Positions 31,181 to 43,236 of a DNA stretch of 43,236 nt are shown here, one piece after another. The stretch is from Cylindrodendrum hubeiense (taxonomy: Eukaryota > Ascomycota > Sordariomycetes > Hypocreales > Nectriaceae). Both the position numbers and the translations under genes were made by a program. Numbering within the stretch: the stretch's first letter is position 1; the number at the start of each line of letters is the position of its first letter. Where the stretch lies: assembly GCA_014621425.1 (NCBI GenBank), contig JAANBB010000351.1, positions 1-43,236 on the forward strand. Direction: 5' to 3'. Below the pieces are notes generated by a model, which was not told the origin of the DNA, made no database searches, and saw only the letters and a list, made by a program, of their open reading frames with translations.

Positions 31181-34100
31181 TTAGAGAGCACGACCATATT
31201 GCTCAAACGGATCTTCGCGCTCCTCCTCTGCCGTTGCCGTGAAGTGCGGTCGATATTCGTCATAGCTCGCTCTAACCTGCTTCCTGGAGGGATCCTGAAA
31301 GCTCGCCCTGGGTGTGTGTGGGCTCCTGGCCTGGTTATGGCTTTGTTGGGGAACACTAAGCTCCTGACGTCCTCTTTCTTCATTCACATCTCTTTCTTCA
31401 TTGACATCGGTTACCTCGTCGTCGCCAACCTCTGCTTGGCCGTCTTCGAGGTCTGCCGAGTGGTCCTGGAAGAGCTTCTCTATTTCGTGGTCCTTCTCCA
31501 GCCGTTGCATCAAATCCTGGTCCGTTGGCCAGTAGACGCGTCGAACCGCCTGTACCACCAGTTCCAACACAATTAGTGTGACCAGCTCCAGTAGAACCGC
31601 AGTCCACCATTGCAGTGTCCGGCCAAAGTTGTTGATGAACGCATCTCGGACGATGTAGATGCCGACTTTCCTGCTATAGATGCCTGAAAGCGCCAGCATC
31701 CAGATGAACCATCCAGCCACCGAAATCAAGAAGCCGGCGAATGTGACAATAGTCTTGCTGTGCAGCTCAAGGATTCTAGTAATACAGTTAGTCGCTAGAT
31801 CTGAGGAAAAATGAATCAGGGGATAAGAACTCACAAGAGCTTGATGTTGATGAACAATACCGCAACCGTAAACCCAACCATACCCATGGCGAAGAGACTA
31901 GTATCATCGTTGGAGCCAGAAGACCAGTACACCACTTGCGTAAAGTACCAAATGATGAAACTGCCAGCAACACCCATGATCGCCCACCCAAGGTACTGAA
32001 TATAACTGAATCCAAGCCCTCTCTGTCCAAAGGTGTACAGCTCGGGTGCTGCCAACAAGGTTTCTGCGGAGAGATCCCTCTCAAAGATGCCCAGCAGGAT
32101 AACCGGCAACGAAGTGAAGGCGCTGTTGAATACTGTCAAACTCCACGACTCGTACAACGACGTGCCCGAGTAGCCTGTTTGTCTTTGGAAGTGGGCCTGG
32201 ACGAGGAAAAAGAGAATCTCCTTCCAGAAGGTCGCCAGCACGTACTTGCCGGTCCTCAGGTAGTTCCAGCGGCCGTGCACAAGCAGAAGCCTCTGCAAGA
32301 AGCGGAATTGGGCGATCGAGTAATCCGAAATTCGTGATGCCTGGAGTCCTTCGCGGCCGGAGAGACCAATACCCACATGAGAAGCTTGAATCATGCCAAT
32401 ATCGTTGGCGCCATCTCCGATCGCCAATGTCATGCTCTTGGGGACTCGCTTGCGAATAGACTCCACAAGGTTGGCCTTTTGCGATGGAGAGGCACGACAA
32501 CAAATGACAGAGTCGACACGCACAACGAGGTCGTAGAATAGAACAGCAAGCTCCTGGTCCGCATCAATGGCCGCAAGCGTCTGCCCATCAACGACGACGA
32601 CTGTATGGGGCATCATCCCGCGGCAAACATCGTTTAGTGTCACAGTGAGGGTGTCTCGCAGGTTCCCGAGCGTCACATCCAGAATGTATAGCTCTGAGAA
32701 AGGCTTGCACACACGGGCAGAGTGTCCGATGTTGATGGCCGTCTCACGCTTGTCGCCCGTGAGCATCCAGACCTTGATGTTGGCCCGGCGCAACTTGTCA
32801 ATGGTATCCGGGACGCCTTCTTGGAGCTTGTCCTCGATAGCGGTAGCTCCAGCAAGCTCAAACTTCTGCTCAATCAACTCGCCAGCTTCCTCTATACGTT
32901 CCTGGCGATCGACCAAACTTGTTTCTGCCTCCCTGTAGAGCCCTTTCCACTCGGTATACGATTCGTCGTCGATGTAGCGATAGGCGTAGAGAAGGGTTCG
33001 GAGACCTTCACTTGCAAAATCGTCGATGTGTTGGAAGCATTTTTCAAAGACAGCAGTCTCGTTCGCTGCTACAGACTCATCGATCCTCCGGTCAATGTCC
33101 TCAAGTGATGGCTTACGACTAAGGCTCTGCCTCGGGCTGCCTGTGTTGAAGTAATCTGTTGAGACGCGGGGGGACCGAGGGGAAGCCATGATTTGAGACT
33201 GGGTTAATGCATAAGGGTCGGTGGATCTTCTCCCAAGGCTCAGTCTGAGGTTCTCACGACGATTCGACGATTCACCTCTCTTCAGTGTCAAGCTGTTCCG
33301 TGGGCTTCCAGGGTTACTCGAGGCTTGAGCACTTAAACGCCGAATCATCTTGCCCTGCTCGGACGTCTTCCGCACGCTCGCCCGTCGACCAATATCTCGA
33401 GCCTTCTGTTCAGCAATGTGGCTCATTTTGAGCCGGGACATAATGACGTTGTCGGCACCCTTGCAGAAGACGCAGATGCGACCGTCAGGCATCCGGATGA
33501 TAATTGTCATTCTCTTCCTCTTGCTGCTGAACTCAATCACATCCAGGACCTGGTATGATTCAGTGTGCAGACTGCCATCCTTGCCCACGGTCTGGAGCTT
33601 GATGGACTGAGCAGGCCGGTCGATGAGCAAATAGCCCAAGTCCCGGGCAGCCTCCACGAGGGCCAGCTCATCAGGTGATGCAGCTTGGAATTCGATCTCG
33701 CCGTTATCCTTCACCTCTGGCAAACAGGTATGACAAAGTGCAATGCAGAGCAGGAAGTGCTTAGCCTTGCGGGAGAATACTGTGTTGGGTTTCCTGCGGA
33801 TATAGTCGAGTAAATCCTCCGTCTTCATCTCTGACTCTTCGTTCGGGCGGACGGAAGACTTCCACTGAGATACAGATCTGGTCGAAGAGGTCCTAGAGGG
33901 ACCCGGCCGGTTCCGGAACCCCTCTCCTTGGACAGATTCGTCATCGTAATCCTCAATCGGCTTAGCCACTGTCGTCGACTGTTGTTTGGCCTTAGCCTTG
34001 GCCTTGCCCTTCTTGGGTTTCTCCATCTCCTGAATTCGCTTAAGCTTAGCATCCTCGTCTTTTTGGACGTCCATGTCATGCAAACATGCCACACCTGCGA

Positions 34101-36021
34101 CAGTGAGCTTGCGGAAACGCATGATGTTTTCCGTCAACGTTCCAGTCTTGTCTGAGAAGACGTAGCTGACTTGGCCCAGGTTCTCTAGAATGGTGGTCGT
34201 GTTTGCCACCATCGGAGTGTCTGTAATGGGGTCGTACATCTCGGGGTCCTGCAGCAAGAGCAGTTGTCCAAGTTTGATAATCTCAAGACTGATGTACAAC
34301 GAAAGAGGGATGAGTGTGTTAAACATGATGAGATAGCCAAAGAAGATTTCCTTGAAAGGAACACCGCCGTCATAAACACCAGGCCTAACGATGTAGAACG
34401 ACTTGTTCTCCACGGACTTGTTCCAAATGTTATAACCAATGGTCAATCCCATACCAAGCATCAGCACAAGGAAGATCTGCGCTAGAATAATCATGTTAAT
34501 GGTGGACTGCATTGCAGGCTTCTTTGCTCGTATGTTCTTGTTTGCGTTCATGCGGATCTTGCACTCCTCGCCCGAGTTGATGACAAGACCGATGGCCTCG
34601 GTGGTGTTTCGGAGAGTGGAACCGCGATACACGACGTTGTTGAGGGAGAGGGGCATTGTCTCATCCTCAACGGTGACCTTGCCGTCGTAGCTGTAGAGAT
34701 CTAGATTAGGATCTTCGGAGACGACGATGGCTCGGGTGGCACGCATGAGGTCGATGGTGCTGCATCGTTCAGCAAGCAAGGGGCAGGCCTGCTTGCTCTT
34801 AAGATTGGTCTCGCCATCCAAAGCCATCGTCTCGATATAGGCGATACCGTTGGGACCAGTGGCGTGTAGGAGGGCAATATCAGCCGGAACCGCATCATCG
34901 CGACGTAAACGAATGATGTCACCGACCCGAATGTGTTCCCACTGCACCAACACCCAGGGACTAGCGGTAGTGCCAGGAGTCCGGCTTTCGAGGTCGTCGA
35001 GCATGTGTTCTTCTCCATTTTGGCCGTCCTTTTCCTTTTTCGCTTTCTTCTTCATCTTCTCGGCATGCTTAATGACCTTTTCGTTGACGCCATCGGCCAG
35101 GATCCATGCCTCACTACGGTTTTCGACGCGATCAAGCTTGTATCGCCTGTAGTCGTCCCAGCCTTCCTTTCCCATACTGAAGGCCACAAAGACACCAAGG
35201 GGAGCAATAGTAGTCCAGCGACCGACGGTACTAAGGCCAGGGATCAACTGGAGGATACCCATGACCAAGAAGTAAAAGTTACCGAGTTTACTAAACTGGA
35301 ATATGAGCTGCTTGGGCACGAAGTCGTAAATAGTATAGCGACTAGATCGGATAAAGTTGCTGATGTAGGGAGTCCCGCGCCGTTCATCGATAAGGTCGGT
35401 CGCATTTAGCGGGATGCGACGGCCCTCCTTGGAAGGCAGAAGTGGTTTGCGCCGGAGAATGGTCTCGATAACGATGGTCTGGTACATGGATGCAAGTTGA
35501 TCCTTCCATGTGGGATTGGCCTTCTTCGCGAACTTCTTCTCGAGTTTCCGAGCCTTCCGCCGGCGGATGTATTCCCTAACATCGTCGCGGATAGACTGGT
35601 CTTTATTCATCGCGTTATGGGTCAGATTGGCCTTTTCAGATGAGTATTTGTCGCCGCTCTCCATGGAGTCTGGTGGTAGGGCGGACGACTCTGCGGTTCT
35701 GGGAACGTCGGGTAGTAGCTCGTACTCGCGCTTCGGGTCGTTGTCGGGGCGCCGCGACCCGGATCTTAGGTGGGAATCGGCAGCGGAAGGTAGAGGAGGG
35801 TGTTCATTTCCGGGTTCGTGGTGGGAGCGACGCGGAGTTCGGGGACGAGAGAAGGAGTTGTTGGACCGGGGAGGAGGGAAGAGGTCGTCGACGGCGGCTT
35901 GAAAATCGCGAGAGGTTGCGTCGTCGAGATTGTCGAGATTGTCGGTGCCGTTGGTGCCGTTGGTGCCGTGGCGGGGTGGGGACAATCGACGTCCGGCGTT
36001 GTTTCTGTGGCTAGGGGCCAT
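31181..36021 (-). CDS. P4-type ATPase, phospholipid flippase (Dnf3-like)
   Basis: Moves phospholipids from the outer/lumenal to the cytosolic leaflet of Golgi, endosome or plasma membrane. Two exons: 31835-36021 and 31181-31775, with a 59-nt intron (GTGAGT...ACTAG, GACTAAC branch) joined at phase 2 to give NIKLLILELHSK; 1593 residues. P4 hallmarks: actuator motif DGET (near 399), the phosphorylated Asp in DKTGTLT (near 622), hinge GDGANDIGM (near 1197), and TGYSGTSLYESW in the membrane domain. The N-terminal ~240 residues are hydrophilic and disordered-looking. A long Ser/Arg-rich insert lies in the nucleotide-binding domain after VIMSRLK, with many RRxS-like sites. The length, the insert and FRKLTVAG after the P-motif point to the Dnf3 branch (yeast Dnf3 is about 1650 residues) rather than Drs2 or Dnf1/2. 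The tail is acidic with Glu/Arg repeats. Subfamily is less sure than family. Confidence 0.92.
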
Positions 36022-39000
36022 ATCAATGCCACCTATTTAGCATTTGGGAGAGGATGCAGCCTGGTGGACGAGGACGAGGTGGACGAGCTTGTCGCGACTC
36101 GGGGCGGAGGTGAGAAGCCGAGCCCGTCGTGGGGTGCCGGTGCGTGTGCTGACAAGCTCGAGGGCAGCGCGGTGGGTCCGAGTGGCTTAGATAAATCCCT
36201 GGGGAAAGCGGCGACTACTTGTACGGGTGCAGGAGGTAAGGTAGGAAGTGGCTACTCTGGCAAAGAATGCGGCGGCGTTGTGTGGGCTACCGGGGGTGGA
36301 GATGTGCCGGCAGCGCGGTCTAAGGCGGGCGTCGTCAATGGAGATGAGGATGGAAATGAGGGCGGCGATGGAGCATTGCAGCTGGAAATGGAGGGCAAAG
36401 CCATGAATCCATGGAGCGATTGCTGCCAACCCGTCGGCGCGCGCTAATAAACACCTTAATTAATTATCCAAGGGCCACTGCGGAGTGAGTGGCTGCCCGC
36501 GCAGGCTTGGGTCCGTCCGGGGGTTGGCAGGGGCTGGCAAGCTGGGTGACAGGGCGACAGGGACAGCGTCATGGATGGGTAGATGGGTACCACGCGGCAG
36601 CGATCGGATTCTCGCGAAGGTCCGGCATCCGCAAAGTCCGCAACGCGATCGTCAAGCTTCGGCGCAAGCAACCTTGAACAGGAGCCTTGATTGAGGCGAG
36701 GTCTGCGCGTGCATAACCACGAGGCCCGTCGTCGTCGTCATCATTCATTCATCCATCGTGGTCCCCACCGCGTTTCCTGGCCGCCTGTCGCCCGTCGCCC
36801 ATCGCCCCAGTGCCTCTCCGCGCCAGCCAGGCTGGGCAGCGACGGACGGGACGGACGGATCAGAATGGCTGGGGGGCGCCCGCTGGCGTCAGTCGCGAAT
36901 TGAGGCGCAGCACAGCGACTGGCACTGGGAAAGGGAACTGAGCGACCGTGCAGGGCCTGTGCAAGGCCAGCGTACAAGTATGCTACGGAGGTTCCATGGG
37001 TGCTGTGGTCCCCGTCAGCCCTGGCACCTCAGACTCGCGCGCTATCATTGGCGGGTGCCAGGGTAGCCATTCGTACCTCGACAACCGGAGCTTTGTTCAT
37101 GCCTCCATTTGGATAGGGAGCCAAGGGAGAGCATTGCTGACTTGCGTGCCCATGCTCCGTAATCTGTGTTACGATGTGGGGTTCCATTTTATACGAGCAT
37201 CAGCCTCTCTCTCATCCACTTGGAAGCTGAAAATAATTATACGGACTATTCGGCCTTTGTTCCGCTGATTCTCGGACTCTCCCTGAGCCTCTCCCTGAAC
37301 CTCTCCCTAAGACTCTCTCCCCGTTACAGATCTGTACCTTCGCCTTGTCTCGCCATCACTCCCTCCAGTAACATATCTTCGCCAAGTCCTCCTCCCTCTG
37401 TCTGACCCTCCTTGCCCTCCTCCGTCCAGCCAGCACACCCCCCAATCGTGCTAACACGTGCATTCATGCCACCCAGTCGTCGCTCACCCTCCACCATCTT
37501 CGCAGTAACCCCTGCGCCTCAAAATCCACGCAACCTTCAAACCATCACCCGCCAGTCACCATCAATCCGTCGCTTCCGTCCCAACGGCCGTGCCACTGGT
37601 AGTTTGGCACCTTCATTTTCTCCGCTCTCCAGCGTAAACTTTATCCCCTTAGAACGCGGTTGCCATCATGGCTGTTTGCCTAGGAAATAGGCTGGCATAA
37701 TGTGGTTTTCCTTTTCACTTAACGCCGCCGAGCCAGCCCACAAATGCCCGACCTGGTTATCTTGTCGTACAGGGTCTAATGCACTCACTACGGCTACTCG
37801 GCGCCTCGAGATCCATTGTCCCTTGTTTCTCGGACTTGAAACCTTCTTCGGCTGCATCCCGTCGACCGCATTCTGTGTCACAATTGCAAAAGTCACAAAT
37901 CTCAATTGGCCCAGTCCAAGACTTTCTCACGCACAGCCCAGTATCGTCGCTATCCAGTCGCTATCCACGCGTTTTTTCTCCTTCCGGTAGTCGCCGTCCT
38001 CGCCGTCGCTAGTCAGTGCTTATTAACCACGCCTCAGTGGTCTAGTGATACGCCTCGTCCTTCATCCCACCAAACGCAATCTCAGCTGAATCCCCCGGTC
38101 TGCACGTAGCTCACCCAGCCCTTGTGCCTGTCACAGGTCACAGGTGTCACCGACAGTCTCAACCCAGAGCCGCCAACCAGAGCCGCCAATCAGCCCTATT
38201 TACAGTACATCAAAACTGGCTGCGCCTTGTGTTGGACTGACGTATGCTCATGCTTGTCGTACCCACCTTGTCGTACCCAGCTGCAAACTCCACTCTCTTG
38301 TCTCGCATACTTCAATAATACATAAAGTCAGCACTGTAAACCCAGGCACAGAGACACCGAGTGACGTAACATCTCACGAATAGATTTCCCATCGTAAACA
38401 GCCTCACTGGTGGCAAACTCCACATCATCAATTTCTCGAACATGACCAACATGCATAACGTATGGAGGCTTATCAGTCACAGCCGCTGGGCTGTGTTGTC
38501 CTCGATGCATACACGAAGGGACTGAAGGTTCCCTCAAGTCCAACAAAAACCGATGGTGTCTATCCTTTCCAGGGAATTCTTCCAGGAACTGTGGAGTGTT
38601 TGCTGAGGAGCACAGCTCCAAGATCCAAGTTTTTTCAAGAAGTTGCTCGACGATACTACCACTTTCTCATACTAAGCAAGAAAACGACCACAATAGACCA
38701 ACCAATGCAATACGATGACAACAGAAAAATAACAAAATCTGACGTTCGTTCACGTCTGATTCCTCTGCAGGACTTGTTGCCGCTGCACCCTCAACACCCA
38801 CGCTGCTGCTGTCATTAGGGAGCTAGTTGTAGTCTTCCAAGTCGAAGGATGTGCATTTTCGACCGTAGTCGGGGTGCTAGCACGATTATCTGCTTCTGTG
38901 ATCTTGAAATATAATATTGTGTTATCTCCACTATCTCCAGCGGCATCTAGATCCGGGGGTAGTAGATATCACTTGCGGTTGGTTATGATTTGCCGAGATG

Positions 39001-40385
39001 ATGTAGGCAACTCTCAAAGAATAGATAGTGGTCACAGAGCTTAGACAGGAAGCAAAATATAGAACATTCCTGGGGGAAACATCATCAATGCCATATTACT
39101 AGATAGCAATATTCGCAAACTTCAAATACATCTCCCTTTGCAAGTCAACATGCCCTCCGACATGTTACACCGAGACATCATGGTAGCCTCGAGTGGGCCT
39201 ACGAAGAGCGTCCGACGAAAAAGTGCCATGGCGAGGGCATTGACGATGAAGGAAGGAACCAGAGCAAGGATTATGGAAAACACACATCTAGGTACTCTTG
39301 GCTTGAACAATGTTTCTAATGTCTAATAGGTGGAAGATATAAATGCGTTTATTTGTACATTGCTAGTATTCTCCTCATCTCCGCGAATGTGAGGACTGTT
39401 CTCGATATGTCAGATCCACGGGACAATCACTAACTCGGTCATAAAGGTCATATAATTGACAAGAGATTTTCGTACTATTGTATTTTCTGAGCAGACGGGT
39501 TCATAGTTACAACAAAAGTAGCTACATATTATCCATATCCATTAGCGATGGGTCTCATGGCATAAGCTCGAGACGAATTCCATCTCCCTTGCCAGCAAAC
39601 TTGTTGCTGGAAGCCGTTGGTTGGATCTTTATCGCCATGGTTCAACTCGAAGTCCCTCACATCAGGGTCACTGACTCCAAAGAACCCCACGATATCTCCC
39701 AAACAAAAGATGTTGCCCCATTAAAAACAACCCGAGGACCCTGAGCCAAGCCTCCTGGGCTTTCTTTCCCAATTCCAGACATAACACGCAAAACAAAGTA
39801 ATAACAGGATTAAAACACATAGTCCCCGGTTTTCCAACAATGTGTGCGTGTACATTAAGCTCCCTGCAAAGCGTGCGGTGGTCGTGCACCCGCAAGGGCT
39901 GATGAAGGGCCAAGCGGCAAGACAAAAATGACTGCTCGATCCAAAAGAAAGAACGAATGACCACCCAAAAGAATAAACCTCGTTCGCGGCAATAGATTCA
40001 AATCGAAATATTTGGACGCGGTAACTGATAAAATATACGATCGCTGTGCTGTACCCGACAAACATGACCGACATCGAAGAATGTATCGTCATGCAGATTC
40101 ATCATGGCCGTAGAAAAGGTGAGAAGAATCGAACCGAACTCGACCTTCCTTCGGGATCAGCTGGTGGAGGAGGTGGGAGGAAATCGTCGATCAAAGAAAA
40201 ACCCCGCCAAAAGGGGGAGAAAAAAGAAAGGGAAAGATGAAAAGGGTTCCCAGTGGTATATAAGTTGCCGTCAAACGCCCCATTATGATGTCTCCGACAA
40301 ATAAAGAAACACTCCCAGTTTAGCCATGCTTCATGTACACTCGCTCCTTGTAAATGAGGGCCATCGCCCCTTCACTTGCCTGCCC
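36022..40385. other. Long intergenic region between flippase and homeobox genes
   Basis: No gene is supported. 36022-36800 is the likely promoter and 5' UTR of the flippase (minus strand). A 12-nt tandem repeat lies at 37275-37322. Reading frames of 60-150 codons are of biased composition or overlap on both strands. From about 38870 to 39480 the DNA is more AT-rich. The last few hundred bases are probably the 3' UTR of the homeobox gene. A tRNA A-box-like string at 38031-38060 has no matching B-box. Confidence 0.5.
37275..37322. repeat. 12-nt direct repeats (NNCTCTCCCTGA), four copies
   Basis: GACTCTCCCTGA, GCCTCTCCCTGA, ACCTCTCCCTAA and GACTCTCTCCCC follow each other without gaps. The last copy is the most diverged. 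The run is CT-rich and lies between genes. Confidence 0.65.
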
Positions 40386-42370
40386 TCACTGGGGCATGGA
40401 CGGCATCGTTTCGGGTGATAGGCTCGAAGGGTCGACAGTATCAAACTGGACTAGCTGGTCCATGTCGAGGTCCGCTTGCTGGTGATGGCCATAGCCAGGC
40501 GAGGCGGTGTGCATGGGGAGGTTGATGGTGTGCTTGGAGTACATCTCGTTGAGGGTGGTACCATCCTCGGAAACTGCGCAGGATCCATCGTTGACAGGGT
40601 AAAGGTCAGCTGAGCCAGGTCGTCCCATCATTGTCATGGGGGGAGACTGCTCAACAATGGACGGCTCTCCAGGGCCATTGAATGGCATAGGCGAGACCGA
40701 GTTCGGAATACCAGTGTCTGGGTTGATCATGGGCGACAGATATCCATTGCCATAGGGCGTGTTGTAGCTTGACGGGGGCATCGCAGCAGACTCAGGGGCT
40801 TGAGAGTAGAAGCCAGGGCTGGGAGGGAACTCCGCCGGAGACGCAGTCGTGGCAGACATAGGGTATTGTCGCATATCTAGGCCAAACCCGGCCTGGGTAT
40901 CGATGCGCAGGCTAGGGCCCATACCACCGGGAGGTTGAGGGATGGGCGCAAAGATGTTGGGATTCTGCTGTGGGGGGCCCATCTCGCCAGGAGGCTGGAT
41001 GTAGAAGGAGGGCATCGGCTGGTTCTGGAACATGGCAAAGTCGACGGGTCCAGGGACGGATCGACTACGCTGGCGCTTGTGTCCATGAGCAGGGCGCATG
41101 GCAGAGTGCATCTGGTTCATGCCCCACTGCTGCTCCTGGAACATGCCCACATGAGGCTGGAAGGTGGGCTGGGAGGAAGGTCGGGCAGTGGGCGAGACGG
41201 GAGCCGATACGGACAGAACGTGGGGATCGGCAAAGGCGTGGGCGTGGTGGGTGTTGTGGCGGTTCATGAAGGACTCGAGCGAAACCAGCTTAGCGAGCTG
41301 GCCGCTGAGGACCTTGGGGTTGCCGCCGAGGTGGTGAACCAGGCAATGAGTGGCCTGGAGGTCTTCGGTGAAGTCGCCGCATTGGAAAAAGCCATTGGTG
41401 GTGGGCGACGAATCCATGAAGAAGTTCGGGGATCGGTTCAGCTCGATGACGATGCCGCCAAGCTTACTAGGGTCACCCTCGTTGTTTTCAAGAAAGATGT
41501 TCTTGATGTGGGAAAATGGATACTCGATCTTGTACCCAGCCTGCTCATTGTTGATGTAGTAGGTCATGGTGCACTTGTCGGGAGAGTAGAAAATGATGAG
41601 ATCCATCGTGTTCTGTCCCACGCGAGTCCACTTTCCAATGCTGAGGGACCGGCAAGTAAGATGGTGAATCACTAGCAACTCGCGTTAGTCCTATAATTCA
41701 CGCGATAACGGTTTTTTTGGTTAGGCTTTAAACTCACAAACTTTGCCTTGACCACCCTGGTCGCCTCCAAGCAGCATGTTTCCGTGGCCGAAGGGTACGA
41801 GTCCGGTGCGGCCGAGATAGCTTCCACCAAGGCCCTTGCCGGACTCCATGGCCTGCATGGCGAGGTAGGCTCGCATCGACTCGGGAATGGAGTCGATGTC
41901 TTCGCCAGTCTCCAGGCTCTTCTTGGCCAACAACTTAATCTTGGCGCGCCTGTGAGGGTCAGTCAGTATTGCTGGCGCGTCACCTACTCAATGGGGGTGG
42001 TGGGTTCGTACCTGTTCTGGAACCAGATCTGAACAGACCTCTCGGTCATGTTGATCTCCTCAGCTATCCTCTCGCGGACAGTGGCGGTCGGGGTAGGGTT
42101 CTTGTTGAACTCCAACTCCAGGGTCGTCAGCTGATCCTGAGTCGCGCGCTGTCGCTTCTGGTTCTTCTGTTGTTGGGTGAGGGTGCTCTTGCGGGGAGGC
42201 CGCCTCGAAGCTGACTGTCCATTTGAGGTGCTGGCAGAGGGAGACGGAGTCTGCTTGTTGGAAGGAGTCAGAGCGGAGGCTGAACCGCAAGTCGAGTTGG
42301 GGGTGGAGGCCCCTTGAGGGGGAGCCGAGCCGGTAGTGACCATAGCCATGGGCTGTTCAACCTCGGCCAT
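40386..42370 (-). CDS. Homeobox transcription factor, Pho2/Htf1 type
   Basis: DNA-binding regulator. Three exons: 42012-42370, 41738-41949 and 40386-41671, with introns of 62 nt (GTACGA...TCACAG) and 66 nt (GTGAGT...TGCTAG, GACTAAC branch). The joins restore [15 protein letters not shown] and [14 protein letters not shown], giving 618 residues. The homeodomain spans about residues 70-130, with the recognition helix VQIWFQNRR (Asn119 and flanking Arg kept) cut by intron 1 exactly inside the Arg codon, a common place in fungal homeobox genes. A second conserved block after the homeodomain ([12 protein letters not shown], then DLIIFYSP and [16 protein letters not shown]) is what I associate with fungal Pho2-like proteins named Htf1/Hox2, known to control phialide and conidium formation. 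The C-terminal half is Pro/Gln/Met/Ser-rich, like an activation domain. Assignment to Htf1 is by memory of the conserved block and is less certain than the family. Confidence 0.9.
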
Positions 42371-43236
42371 TGTTGCAAATATGATCGCTTGTTGCTATCC
42401 TCTTTTGGTGGTGAAAATAAAACCAGTCGATTACTGTGTACGTCGTGGGATGGGCGCGGTGGGTTGTTGTCGGCGAAAAGGCGCGTTGGGGTTCGAGTAT
42501 CGATTATCGGGTGTTCGAACAGGTGAGGGCCACGAGAGGTCCAGTGATTGACAAGAGTAGAATAAGTAGCTCAAGTAGGGAATGTAGAGAACGATGAGAT
42601 CCCGTAAGTAGGCAAGTAATGAGTGTCGTCCTGATCCGTAGATAGGTGGATGAGGAAAGGGTAGCGAGTCGTGCGCGGCGAGTGCCGGTGGTCTCGGGCG
42701 TGTAGAATGGGTAGATGCGCTTGAGGCAGCGTCAAAGCCGAAGGAAAGGAATGGACCCGGAAAGAGTGACGGGCGCCGAGATGGCTGATTGAAGATGAAG
42801 ATTCAAGAGAGCGACTTAAAGGAAAGAAAAAAAAGAAGAGTGAGCGGGGGAAAGAAGGGGAAGAAGCGGTCACAAGGAGGGACTGGCGATGCAAGATGGA
42901 GAAGAGAATAGAGAGAGGGGGGCGGCTTCAAAGGAGAGGGAAAAGGGAAGGGGCCCTAAGAATGGGCGGTGGGCAGCGACTGGCCAGCGGGCAGACTGCA
43001 GAGCGTGAGCAGCGTGGGGAGCCACTGCAACGCCGGCGAGTGGGCGTGTGTGGGTGTGAGCAAAAAAAAGAAGAAAAAACAGGAACCTCCACTCAGGTAC
43101 CTTAGCCTTGCCTTCCCAGGCCGTCTCGCCCTGGGACGGGTGCGGGTACTGGGATAGGGTCCTGCAGGTACCTGGCCCGCGGGTACCTGAGTTGCAGCGC
43201 ACCACCATTCACGCCTCCCTCCCTCCCACCACTTGC
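42371..43236. other. Region upstream of the homeobox gene
   Basis: Probably promoter and 5' UTR of the homeobox gene (read on the minus strand). A purine-rich stretch (GAAA/GGGAA words, about 42800-42960) becomes CT-rich on the coding strand, as in fungal leaders. GGTACCT palindromes occur at 43091-43192. No gene is seen. Confidence 0.5.
43091..43192. repeat. Inverted GGTACCT repeats
   Basis: ACTCAGGTACC (43091-43101) and GGTACCTGAGT (43182-43192) are perfect 11-bp inverted repeats. Between them lies the perfect 10-bp palindrome CAGGTACCTG (43165-43174). They could be a small foldback element or clustered protein-binding sites. Confidence 0.6.

Noticed and set aside
35800..36447. 215-codon Gly/Val-rich frame on the plus strand
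   Set aside because: It starts within the flippase coding region as its antisense and runs into the flippase promoter. No domain was seen.
38031..38110. tRNA-like string (CAGTGGTCTAGTGATACG)
   Set aside because: It resembles a tRNA 5' part with an A-box, but no GGTTCGANNCC B-box and no matching acceptor stem follow, so it is not a complete tRNA.
38462..38818. 118-codon frame on the plus strand
   Set aside because: Overlaps a 97-codon opposite frame and has no domain or start-site support.
1..43236. Secondary-metabolite cluster
   Set aside because: An ABC transporter, an MDR reductase and a regulator are all present, but no core synthase (PKS, NRPS, terpene cyclase) occurs and the genes are interspersed with housekeeping functions.

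Overview
This window looks like nuclear DNA of a filamentous ascomycete (Pezizomycotina, probably Sordariomycetes). The genes have one to three short introns (49-171 nt) with GT...AG ends and CTAAC/CTGAC-type branch sites. Start contexts are fungal, GC-rich codons dominate the conserved genes, and the encoded families are fungal: homoaconitase, a Pho2/Htf1-type homeobox factor, a Dnf3-like flippase and a DUF7580-subtilase. No bacterial operon, CRISPR array or rRNA was found. The species cannot be named from this sequence.

Layout. 1-1608: promoter region of LYS4, with two perfect TGACTCA-type (Gcn4/CPC1) sites. 1609-4043 (+): mitochondrial homoaconitase. 4231-5723 (-): tRNA dimethylallyltransferase, convergent with LYS4. 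5724-8068: intergenic, with a cysteine-rich reading frame, an AT-rich block that looks RIP-like, and E-boxes upstream of SEC61. 8069-9725 (+): Sec61 alpha. 9726-18042: about 8.3 kb almost free of recognisable genes, holding one small TATA-preceded reading frame (12200-12499, -) and much low-complexity DNA. 18043-23170 (+): a long ABCC/MRP-type transporter with an unexplained one-base frame break near 18487.

24393-28355 is the accessory part. A spliced gene on the minus strand (NLR-type N-terminal domain plus a Cys-rich zinc-ribbon-like tail) stands head-to-head with a decayed plus-strand gene made of a helical N-terminus, a DUF7580 domain and a subtilisin-like S8 peptidase domain. The decayed gene keeps Asp, His and Ser of the triad but is broken by several single-base shifts. 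A membrane-protein-like fragment lies next to it (28450-28896, -).

29372-30604 (+): an MDR-family NAD(P)H reductase. 31181-36021 (-): a P4-ATPase flippase, Dnf3-like. 36022-40385: 4.4 kb without a gene I can support. 40386-42370 (-): a homeobox transcription factor of the Pho2/Htf1 kind. 42371-43236: its upstream region, with GGTACCT palindromes.

The conserved genes are independent housekeeping functions (lysine synthesis, tRNA modification, ER translocation, vacuolar export, lipid asymmetry, development) and do not form a biosynthetic cluster. The most unusual locus is the divergent NLR-like / DUF7580-peptidase pair at 24.4-28.4 kb.
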